From Thermoplasmata archaeon (GTDB lineage: Archaea; Thermoplasmatota; Thermoplasmata; Lutacidiplasmatales; UBA184), in the NCBI GenBank assembly GCA_021828715.1, contig JAJZDF010000014.1:1-9297 (forward strand): DNA of 9,297 nt, read 5' to 3'. The notes beneath the pieces are model-generated. The model had not been told where the DNA came from. It worked only from the letters and a program-made list of their open reading frames with translations, and did no database searches. Below are positions 1-6,348 of this stretch, one piece after another (the first letter of the stretch is position 1; every line of letters starts with the position of its first letter). The position numbers were made by a program, and so were the translations under genes.

Positions 1-2
1 GG

Positions 3-611
3 CGGCGGCTCCGACACAAATTCCGAGGGCTCCTCGGCGTGCACGCTGACCGGTAGCCCGAGATCGGCCAGGGTCCGGAGAAGACCCGGGAGCGCCTCGG
101 GCGGCGGCGGCTCGGGGACCCCCGTCGTCGGGCTCAGGAAGATCTTGAACGCCCCGGCGCGGGCGGCGAGCGCCGGGAGCGCCGCCGGTCGACCGACCCC
201 CGCGTAGAGCAGGACGTCGGTCGCCGCGCGTCCCGGGATCCGCCGGGCCTTCTCCTCCAGGCGCTCGACGTCGTCGACCGGCGGGACCGTGTTCGGCATC
301 TCCCCGACGAGCGCCACCCCGCCCAGGATCGCCTGGCGCGTGCCCGAGGCGAGGTCCTCGACGGTCCGGGAGCCTCCGGGCTCGCGGAAATGGACGTGGA
401 GATCGGTCGCCGCGGGGAGCAGGACCGACTCGCCGACGTCGTGCCGGGGGGCGCCCGTGCGGACCTTGCCGATCGACCGGATCGTCCCGTCGTCGGCGAG
501 CGCAACTTCGACCGATTGGAGGCGTCCCCCCACGAACGCTCGGCCCGCCAGGATGAGCGACGTTTCGGGGGAGGCAGCCTCCCCTCGGTCCGGGTCCGTC
601 CGCCGCTGCAT
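3..611 (-). CDS. pyrC: Dihydroorotase, N-terminal 203 codons (3' end outside window)
   Basis: Dihydroorotase interconverts carbamoyl-aspartate and dihydroorotate, the third step of pyrimidine synthesis, in the cytoplasm. Read from ATG at 611, the frame is open to the left edge for 203 codons. Amidohydrolase landmarks appear in order: DLHVHFREPG at residues 70-79 (metal ligands His72 and His74, substrate Arg76), GEMPNT at 103-108 (substrate Asn107), FKIF at 155-158 with the presumed carboxylated Lys156, and VHAEEP at 190-195 (metal ligand His191). The later metal histidine and catalytic aspartate would lie beyond the window, so activity cannot be fully judged. The start is supported by a TATA-like box about 25 nt upstream and by the absence of a Shine-Dalgarno, fitting a leaderless mRNA. 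The first 17 or so residues are a polar extension before the LILAGRAFV strand. Hydantoinase or allantoinase are alternatives, but the REPG and PNT motifs favour dihydroorotase. Confidence 0.92.
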   Translation of the reverse strand, partial: MQRRTDPDRGEAASPETSLILAGRAFVGGRLQSVEVALADDGTIRSIGKVRTGAPRHDVGESVLLPAATDLHVHFREPGGSRTVEDLASGTRQAILGGVALVGEMPNTVPPVDDVERLEEKARRIPGRAATDVLLYAGVGRPAALPALAARAGAFKIFLSPTTGVPEPPPPEALPGLLRTLADLGLPVSVHAEEPSEFVSEPP

Positions 612-631
612 CGAGGAGAGGAGGGCGACCG

Positions 632-640
632 ACTATAGAA
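632..640. promoter_or_regulatory. Shared TATA-like element between pyrC and purM
   Basis: The sequence ACTATAGAA is the only AT-rich patch in the 56 bp between the divergent starts at 611 (minus) and 668 (plus). Its core CTATAG is a perfect palindrome, centred about 25 nt from the pyrC ATG and about 32 nt from the ATG at 668. With the usual archaeal TATA-to-start-site distance of about 25 nt, the pyrC transcript would be leaderless and the purM transcript would have a leader of about 6 nt. It departs from the best archaeal TATA consensus, so the assignment rests on position and composition. Confidence 0.6.
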
Positions 641-667
641 CCCGACCGTGGGCCGGACCGCAAGCTC

Positions 668-1755
668 ATGAGGCCGGGAAGGCTCCTCCGTCCGAGGGGA
701 GCGGTACGGCGCGCGGGAGCGGCTGGACGTACGCCCGGAGCGGGGTCGACCGCTCCGAAGTCGCCCGGGCGCTCGCGGCGCTGGTCGGGGCGGCGCGGTA
801 TCGCGCCTCGGCGGCGCACGGGAAGCCGATCGGACCGGCGGGGCACTACGCCGGGCTGATCCGCATCGGACGCGAGACGATCGCGATCACGACCGACACG
901 GTCGGCACGAAGGTCCTCCTCGCCGAGGCGCTCGGCCGCTGGGAGGAGGTCGGGGAGGATATCGTCGGCGTCAACGTAAACGATCTGGCCGCGCTCGGGG
1001 CCCGGAGCGCCGGCCTCGTCGACGTGATCCTCTGCCGACGACCCGACCCGGCGATCTTCGCGGCGATCGGTCGCGGGCTCGCGCGCGGCCTCCGGGCCGC
1101 CGACTGCTCTCTCCTGGGCGGCGAGACCGCCGTCGTCCCGTCGATCGTCCGCGGCACCGATCTCGGGGGAACGGCGATTGGCTTCTTTCCCGGCCGCCGG
1201 GTCCCGATCACCGGCGCCCGGATCCGCCCGGGCGACGTGCTGATCGGCCTCCGCTCGAACGGGTTCCACGCCAACGGGCTCACGCTCGTGCGTCGACTGC
1301 TGGCGCGCGCCCGGATCGACCTCGGGCGCCCCCGGCCGGGCGGCCGGGGGCCCGTCGGGCGGGAGATCCTGCGGCCGACGCGCATCTACTCGGCCGCGGT
1401 CGAGGCGGTCGCCGACGAGCCGGGCGTCCACGGCCTCGCCCACCTCTCGGGCGGCGGGGTCCGCAACCTCGTGCGATTGAACCGCGAGGTCCGGTTCTCG
1501 TTGACGGAATGGCCGGAGGTCCCCGGGCTCTTTTCCTGGGTCCAGGAGCTCGGCCGGATCGCCCCGGAGGAGATGTACCAGACGTTCAACATGGGCGTGG
1601 GGTTCCTGGTCGCCGTCGCCCCCGGGCAGAGTCGGGACGTGCTCGTGGCCCTGGCCGGCGCGGGAGCCCCGGACGCATCGCCGATCGGGGTCGTCGCTCG
1701 CGGGCGGGGCGTCGAGCTGCCCGCGCTGGGATTGCGGTACAAAGGGTATGGCTGA
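668..1755 (+). CDS. purM: Phosphoribosylformylglycinamidine cyclo-ligase (AIR synthetase); start unresolved, probable one-base frame break before 721
   Basis: PurM closes the imidazole ring of FGAM with ATP to give AIR, the fifth step of purine synthesis. The frame readable from 721 to the TGA at 1753 gives 344 residues, matching the usual length of about 345. Motifs follow the family: YARSGVD (730-750), TDTVGTK (892-912), VNDLAALGA (975-1000 region), CSLLGGETA (1105-1130 region), GDVLIGLRSNGFHANG (1231-1278), PTRIYSAAVE, HLSGGGVRNL and the C-terminal TFNMGVGF. No ATG, GTG or TTG in this frame lies between 556 and 721. The nearest in-frame start, ATG 553, would put the gene 59 nt inside the opposing pyrC and upstream of the shared promoter. 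ATG 668 is ideally placed for that promoter but sits in another frame; one missing base in a G run (674-676 or 697-700) would join it to the body. The gene extent is therefore given from 668, a judgement rather than an observed open frame. The C-terminus is complete. Confidence 0.85.
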
Positions 1756-1770
1756 GCGGTCCCGGGGCCG

Positions 1771-2781
1771 GTGGAACAATCCCTAAGGACCGGGGCCGCT
1801 CGCCCCTCCGTGAGCGACGGCCGCGGGGCGGTCCGGGCCGCGGTGGCGTGTTCCCTCGGCGCCGCGTTCCTCTGGGCGCTCTACTATCCGCTCGTGATCG
1901 GCGCCCGAGCCGGGGCCAGCCCCGCCGCGACGATCGTCTACCCGTTCCTGTTCGGGGGGATCGCCTATCTGGTGCACGCCGGGCGCCTCGGCACGGCCCG
2001 ACGGGCGTTCGCCCTCGGGCGGCACCCGCAGGGCTGGGGGCGCGCGGGCCTCCTGGTCGGGATGCAGCTCTCGGTGCTCGCCGGGACGTACCTGCTCGGC
2101 CCGGTCGACACCTCGCTCCTCTCGCTGATCGGCGACGTCGTCGCGACCCCCCTCCTCGTCGCCGCCCTCTGGTCGAGCCACCGGGGGCGGATCGGCACCG
2201 CCCCGTTCACCCTCGGCCTCCTGCTGTCGCTGGCGGGAGGCACGCTCACGATCGCCGGAGGCCAGGCACTCGGGATCGTCCACGGCCCGGGGTGGGCGGT
2301 CCTCCCCGCCGTCCCCCTCTTCGTCGCCGTCTACTTCCTCCTCTCGGCGCAAGCGAACGAGCGGGAGCCGCCGACCGCGGTCGTCGCCCAGTCGACCGGG
2401 GCGGCCGTCCTCCTCTCGCTGGCGATCAGCCCGCTTTTGCCCGGCGGGCTCGCCTCCCTCGGCTCGGTCTCGCCGGCGGCCCTGCTGCTCCTGGCGGCGA
2501 CCGGCGTGACGACCTTCTGGCTCGGGCCGTTCCTCTACTTCACCGCCATCGAGCGGGCGGGGATCGCCATCCCGCCGATGCTGATGACCGGCATCCCGGT
2601 CTTCACCCTCCTGCTGAGCGCGCTCCTGCTCGGGGTCGGACTCCCGTGGGTCGCGGTCGCCGGCATCCCGGTCGCGATCGGGGGGGCGCTGCTCACCCTC
2701 CGCGGAGAATCCGGCCGCCGGGGGGCCCCTACAGGCTCCGCTGGGTCGTCCGGCGGCGGGGGCGGACCCCCACCTCGGTAA
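1771..2781 (+). CDS. EamA/DMT-superfamily ten-helix membrane transporter
   Basis: This is an integral membrane protein of 336 residues from GTG 1771, or 323 from GTG 1810. Ten hydrophobic segments are visible at about residues 24-44, 53-70, 92-110, 114-133, 146-164, 176-193, 203-223, 236-259, 265-289 and 293-310, in the five-plus-five arrangement of EamA permeases. The TAIERAGIAIPPMLMTGIPVF stretch in the second repeat resembles the EamA signature, although the common acidic residue after the following helix is absent (GVGLPW). Such proteins export metabolites, amino acids or nucleotides; the substrate cannot be read here. It starts 15 nt after purM, so co-transcription is likely, but a role in purine transport would be speculation. 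Neither start has a Shine-Dalgarno; a weak AT-rich patch at 1774-1786 would suit a leaderless start at 1810. The tail after the last helix is Gly/Pro-rich, and its final 53 bp overlap the polymerase gene. Confidence 0.85.
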   Translation: MEQSLRTGAARPSVSDGRGAVRAAVACSLGAAFLWALYYPLVIGARAGASPAATIVYPFLFGGIAYLVHAGRLGTARRAFALGRHPQGWGRAGLLVGMQLSVLAGTYLLGPVDTSLLSLIGDVVATPLLVAALWSSHRGRIGTAPFTLGLLLSLAGGTLTIAGGQALGIVHGPGWAVLPAVPLFVAVYFLLSAQANEREPPTAVVAQSTGAAVLLSLAISPLLPGGLASLGSVSPAALLLLAATGVTTFWLGPFLYFTAIERAGIAIPPMLMTGIPVFTLLLSALLLGVGLPWVAVAGIPVAIGGALLTLRGESGRRGAPTGSAGSSGGGGGPPPR

Positions 2782-5182
2782 GCGGCGTGTCGAGGGAGGC
2801 GGGCGGCGGTCCCGCGGCGCCGGGGAGCGCCGGCGCCCCCTCGTTCCCGAAGCGGCGCTGGTGGCTGCCCCGCAGCAGCGCCGCCGCGTCCCAGTCGAAG
2901 ACCTCCGTCACCCGGGCGAGCGTCTGCGCGACCCGTTCGGCGTAGTACTCCCAGTCCGGTACGGCGGAGAACGGCCGCCCCTCGATCCACGGCTCGATCT
3001 GCTGGGGGGTCTGCCGCGAGTCCGTGACGACCCAGGCGACCTTCATCCCGGGGATCACGTCGTATCCCTCCTCCCGCAGCCGACGGAACACCCTCAGGAA
3101 CGGCAGCGCGTCGCGCGTCGCCTGGTTGTACTCCCCCTCGGGTCGCACGGAGCGGGAGATCACGAGGCTCTCGGGGGCGACCTTCTGCTCCCGCACCGCC
3201 TGGACCAGCTCGCGGGAGCGGCGGATCGCCCCCTCCGTGTCGCCGCCGAGGATCAGGTCGAAGACCTCGAGGAGCGCCGCGGACTGGTAGTCGAAGGCGT
3301 CGGTCCGGCGGGTCTCGTAGCCGCGGACGACGAGGTCGGGCTTGGGCCAGACCGTGCGGCCGACGTACCGCTTCTTCGCCCCGTGGGAGAAGAACGACTC
3401 GTAGACGGACTGGAACTCGAACGTCGCCCCGGCGCCCGTGAACCGCCGGGCGATCGCCTCGCCGAACTCCCGGGCCCCCTCCAGGGTCGGGGTCGGCGCG
3501 CGGACAAAGACGCTGTCGGTGTCGGAGTAGACGACCTCGTGCCCCTCCGCCTCCAACTCGCGGATGATCGACGTGATCGCGTCCCGGGCGAACGCCGTGA
3601 TCGCCGCGCCGATCTCCTTGTTGGTGAAGCGGTAGAAGCTGGAGGCGAGGACCCCGTAGAACGAGTTCATCAGGATCTTGACCGCGTTCTGGAGGCCGTC
3701 GTAGTAGGCGGCGATCTCGGGCGATGCGGCGGTCCGGCCGGCGGTGCGGAAGCGGTCCCGGCTCTCCAGCAGCTCGGCGAGGATCTCGGGGATCAGCCCC
3801 CGGCGCGTCGACGCCGGCAGGAACCGCGCCCCGGACGGGGCGACCGTCGTGCCGTCCGGGGAGAGCGTCGTGAAGCAGAGGTTCTTGCTGATGATGATCG
3901 AGGGGTACATCGACTTGAAGTCGAGAACGGCGACCCAGTGGTAGATCCCGGGGCGGATCGCGTGGACGTACCCCCCCTCGATCGGCGCGTCCCGCCCGGC
4001 GTAATGGTTCATCGGGACGCCGACCCCGCGCTGGTCGGCGCGCGGGACGAGCAGCGCGTCGACGAACAGCGAGGTGCGTCCGTTCAATCCCTCCTCGAGC
4101 GGGAGGTGGGCGACGGTGGCCATGTCGGCGGCCCGGTCGATCGTGCGGAGCCGCTGGAGGATCCGGAGGGCGAGCAGGGCGTCGTGCTCGCAGTACTCCT
4201 GGACCCGTCCGGGGTCCTTGCGCCACTCCGCGTCGATGTTCCGGCGGTCGACGTCCAGCTTCGAGTCGTTGAGCAGCGTGCGGGCGACGTACTGGAGCGT
4301 CTCCTGCTTCGGCCGGAGGTCCCGCCGCGCGGACCACCAGGCGTCCGCCACGACCCGGCCGTGGACCTTCCAGAGGCGCTCGCCGAGCTCGGTGGGGGCG
4401 GCCCGGTCCCGTCCGAAGCGGAGCTCGGGGATCCCGACCGCCTTCGCCCGCTCGAGCAGCAGGGGGAAGTCGTAGCCGCCGATGTTGTACCCCGTGAGGA
4501 CGTCCGGATCGTCCTCCCGGACGACGTCGACGAACCGCTCCAGGATCTCCCGCTCGTTCTCGGCGGCGAGGCGGAACGAACGGTCCGGCCGGCCGCCGCC
4601 CTCGGCCACGCCGCAGATCGTGAAGATCGTCCGGGCCCGGATCGAATTCTCGATATCGAAGGAGAGGACGCGGAGCGGCGGTCGGAACGCCTCCGCGGGC
4701 CGGAGCTCGTGCCCGTCCCCGGTGACGACGCGGACGACCTCGGGCACCGTGTAGCGGGCGCGCACCTCGGGCGGCTCCTCCTCCGCCTCGAAGGCGACCG
4801 TGAGGCCGAGCCCGAGGTCGTAGAGGAACCGGTGGACGAACGGGATGTCGCAGGAGAGGACGCTCGTCTCGTCCCCCGGACGGCGGTACTGGTCCCGGTA
4901 CTGCGGGACGAGCCACGGGTGGCGGATCGAGACCCGGAGCGCGGGCCGCTCCCGGCCGTCGATCCAGGTGGAGGAGTCGCGCACTTCGACCACCTCCGCA
5001 TCCTTGCCGAGGCGCTCCCGCGCCTCGGGCGTCGGCTCGGTGAGCACGAAATACGGCCGGAAGCCGTAGTACCGGGCGACCATCGGGCTCCCGTCCCGCG
5101 TCCGGCCGAACAGCTCGACGACCACCCCGTCGTCGACCGAGGTGTACGACCCGTCGAGGAGGAACATCTCGACGGCCCGCAT
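2729..5182 (-). CDS. polB: Archaeal family B DNA polymerase with 3'-5' exonuclease
   Basis: This 817-residue replicative or repair polymerase has every hallmark in place. Exonuclease motifs are SFDIEN (Asp176, Glu178), GYNIGGYDF (Asp238) and YCEHD (Tyr330, Asp334). Polymerase motifs are IEGGYV (401-406), motif A DFKSMYPSII (421-430), motif B KILMNSFYG (502-510), motif C YSDTDS (552-557) and KKRY (603-606). FRPY (41-44), LVPQYR (91-96) and CDIPF (111-115) align with the segments forming the template-uracil pocket in Pyrococcus PolB, so uracil read-ahead is plausible. Exo I reads DIEN rather than the usual DIET; the metal-binding acids are kept. The last 40 residues or so, after the thumb, are Pro/Ala/Arg-rich and overlap the permease gene on the other strand. 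ATG 5182 was chosen over upstream ATGs because homology begins there and a TATA-like box lies about 25 nt upstream. No intein or split is seen. Confidence 0.95.
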   Translation of the reverse strand: MRAVEMFLLDGSYTSVDDGVVVELFGRTRDGSPMVARYYGFRPYFVLTEPTPEARERLGKDAEVVEVRDSSTWIDGRERPALRVSIRHPWLVPQYRDQYRRPGDETSVLSCDIPFVHRFLYDLGLGLTVAFEAEEEPPEVRARYTVPEVVRVVTGDGHELRPAEAFRPPLRVLSFDIENSIRARTIFTICGVAEGGGRPDRSFRLAAENEREILERFVDVVREDDPDVLTGYNIGGYDFPLLLERAKAVGIPELRFGRDRAAPTELGERLWKVHGRVVADAWWSARRDLRPKQETLQYVARTLLNDSKLDVDRRNIDAEWRKDPGRVQEYCEHDALLALRILQRLRTIDRAADMATVAHLPLEEGLNGRTSLFVDALLVPRADQRGVGVPMNHYAGRDAPIEGGYVHAIRPGIYHWVAVLDFKSMYPSIIISKNLCFTTLSPDGTTVAPSGARFLPASTRRGLIPEILAELLESRDRFRTAGRTAASPEIAAYYDGLQNAVKILMNSFYGVLASSFYRFTNKEIGAAITAFARDAITSIIRELEAEGHEVVYSDTDSVFVRAPTPTLEGAREFGEAIARRFTGAGATFEFQSVYESFFSHGAKKRYVGRTVWPKPDLVVRGYETRRTDAFDYQSAALLEVFDLILGGDTEGAIRRSRELVQAVREQKVAPESLVISRSVRPEGEYNQATRDALPFLRVFRRLREEGYDVIPGMKVAWVVTDSRQTPQQIEPWIEGRPFSAVPDWEYYAERVAQTLARVTEVFDWDAAALLRGSHQRRFGNEGAPALPGAAGPPPASLDTPLTEVGVRPRRRTTQRSL

Positions 5183-5202
5183 GGCGGCCGGACCCCGCCG
5201 TC

Positions 5203-5210
5203 GATTAAAG
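5203..5210 (-). promoter_or_regulatory. TATA-like box of polB, overlapping the glycosylase stop codon
   Basis: On the minus strand this reads CTTTAATC, an AT-rich island in GC-rich surroundings, centred about 25 nt before the polB ATG at 5182. That distance predicts transcription starting at or next to the ATG, giving a leaderless mRNA. No Shine-Dalgarno precedes the ATG. The TAA stop of the upstream glycosylase gene (5207-5205) lies inside the element, so stop codon and core promoter share bases. PolB may thus be made both from its own promoter and by read-through. Confidence 0.55.
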
Positions 5211-5852
5211 GGCTTCCCGCGGTCCCGCGCCGCGGCGGCCGAGCCACGCTCCGAGCGCGTCGACATCATCGGCCCACCGGCGGGCGAGCGCGTGCGACCG
5301 GACCGCCGCCGGGTGGATGAGGGGGAACAGGGGACGCCCGAGGGCCGTCCGCGGCCGGCCGGCGCAGCGGAGGATCGGAGGCGCCTCCGGGTCGAGCGCG
5401 GCGAGGGCCCGGGCCCCGACCGTCACGAGCCGGGGAGGATCGAGCCACGCCAGCTGACGGTCGAGGTGGGTGCGGCAGCTCCGCGCCGCCGCGGGATCGA
5501 ATCGGTTGCCGGGCGGCCGGCACTTGAGGACGTTCAGCAGCCCGACCTCCGCTTCGTCCAGACCGACCGTCGCGAGGGCGGCGTCCAGGCGCCGGCCGGC
5601 GCGGCCGACGAACGGGCGCCCGAGCCGGTCCTCCTGGGCGCCGGGCGCCTCCCCGACGACGACCAGATGCGGACGGAGCCCCCCGCGGTAGAAGACGGGC
5701 TGCGTGCGGCTTCGGTGGAGGGGGCAGCGGGTGCAGGCCGCCACCTCCGCCCGGAGGGCCGACCACGCGACCGGCTCCGCGGTCGGAGCGGCTCCGGGGT
5801 CCCGCGCCGCTCCCGGCGCCGACCCCTCGGTGCCGGGCTCCCCGGACGTCAT
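5205..5852 (-). CDS. Family 4 uracil-DNA glycosylase (4Fe-4S)
   Basis: This 215-residue enzyme removes uracil from DNA to begin base excision repair. Residues 64-89 carry the family 4 first motif, VVGEAPGAQED followed by GRPFVGRAG. The second motif is IHPAAV with His180-Pro181. Four cysteines fit the 4Fe-4S cluster: Cys40 and Cys43 (CTRC), Cys111 in LKCRPPGNR and Cys126. The Cys111 to Cys126 spacing of 15 appears about one residue shorter than I recall for the family. GEAPG with its acidic residue argues against family 5 (UDGb). The first 30 residues or so are low-complexity Gly/Ala/Pro and probably disordered. ATG 5852 is preferred to GTG 5867 because the TATA-like box centred near 5880 lies 28 nt before the former and only about 13 nt before the latter. 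The stop is 22 nt ahead of polB on the same strand, suggesting a shared transcript and a shared role in handling uracil. Confidence 0.93.
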   Translation of the reverse strand: MTSGEPGTEGSAPGAARDPGAAPTAEPVAWSALRAEVAACTRCPLHRSRTQPVFYRGGLRPHLVVVGEAPGAQEDRLGRPFVGRAGRRLDAALATVGLDEAEVGLLNVLKCRPPGNRFDPAAARSCRTHLDRQLAWLDPPRLVTVGARALAALDPEAPPILRCAGRPRTALGRPLFPLIHPAAVRSHALARRWADDVDALGAWLGRRGAGPREAL

Positions 5853-5875
5853 GCGTTCGCCCGACACGGGAGCAA

Positions 5876-5885
5876 CTTAAATAGC
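5876..5885. promoter_or_regulatory. Shared TATA element between the uracil glycosylase and rps12
   Basis: The plus-strand sequence CTTAAATAGC, and minus-strand TATTTAAG, is the only AT-rich element in the 61 bp between starts at 5852 (minus) and 5914 (plus). On the plus strand CTTAAATA matches the archaeal TATA pattern YTTAWANN; the minus-strand reading is one mismatch away. Its centre is about 28 nt from the glycosylase ATG and about 34 nt from the rps12 ATG, predicting a nearly leaderless transcript leftward and a leader of about 8 nt rightward. The stronger plus-strand match suits a highly expressed ribosomal operon. Confidence 0.68.
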
Positions 5886-5913
5886 GGGGCCTGGTGGCTC
5901 GGCCCCATCCCCT

Positions 5914-6348
5914 ATGGCTCCGCCGTCCGGACTCCACACCGCCGGTCGCCTCGAGACCCTCCGCCAGCGGCGACGCTGGTCGGACCGGTACTACAAGCGG
6001 CGGACGCTGCACTTGAAGGAGCGCTCCGACCCCCTCGAGGGAGCGCCCCAAGCCCGCGGGATCGTCATCGAGAAGGTCGGGGTCGAGGCGAAGCAGCCGA
6101 ACTCGGCGATCCGCAAGTGCGTCAAGGTCCAGCTGATCAAGAACGGCCGTCAGGTGACGGCGTTCGCCGTCGGGGACGGCGCGATCAACTTCATCGACGA
6201 GCACGACGAGGTGCTGGTCGAGGGGATCGGCGGACGCATGGGTCGGTCCTACGGGGATATCCCCGGGGTCCGCTACAAGGTGATCCAAGTGAACGGAACG
6301 TCCCTCGATGAGCTCGTCCGCGGCCGGAAGGAGAAGCCCGCCCGATGA
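5914..6348 (+). CDS. rps12: Small ribosomal subunit protein uS12
   Basis: uS12 lies at the decoding centre of the 30S subunit and helps monitor codon-anticodon pairing. The 144-residue length and sequence match the archaeal form: [10 protein letters not shown] (21-30), [13 protein letters not shown] (39-51), the invariant decoding loop KQPNSAIRK (60-68), [20 protein letters not shown] (88-107), the second loop region [10 protein letters not shown] (114-123) and the ending RGRKEKPAR. The N-terminal 20 residues are the basic tail that threads into rRNA and are more variable. ATG 5914 follows a predicted leader of about 8 nt with no Shine-Dalgarno. It is the first gene of the cluster, and its stop overlaps the next start as ATGA. 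I see no odd residues in the functional loops. Confidence 0.97.
   Translation: MAPPSGLHTAGRLETLRQRRRWSDRYYKRRTLHLKERSDPLEGAPQARGIVIEKVGVEAKQPNSAIRKCVKVQLIKNGRQVTAFAVGDGAINFIDEHDEVLVEGIGGRMGRSYGDIPGVRYKVIQVNGTSLDELVRGRKEKPAR

Noticed and set aside
289..720. Long N-terminal extension of PurM using GTG 289 or ATG 553
   Set aside because: This stretch is antisense to dihydroorotase, shows no homology, and lies upstream of the likely purM promoter; PurM family proteins start close to the YARSGVD motif.
1509..2945. A 478-codon plus-strand frame crossing purM, the permease and the 3' end of polB
   Set aside because: It spans three real genes out of frame and encodes Arg/Gly/Pro-rich low complexity.
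2535..4916. A 793-codon minus-strand frame overlapping polB in another frame
   Set aside because: It lies in a shifted frame of the same strand as polB, and its product is Arg/Pro/Gly-rich with no family resemblance.
2861..5320. An 819-codon open frame on the plus strand, antisense to polB
   Set aside because: It mirrors polB in a high-GC genome where stop codons are rare. Its product is Arg/Asp/Pro/Val-rich low complexity without recognisable domains, and polB is supported by complete motifs.
5853..5867. Upstream GTG 5867 as the start of the uracil glycosylase
   Set aside because: Only about 13 nt from the TATA centre, too close for transcription to start before it; ATG 5852 fits at about 28 nt.
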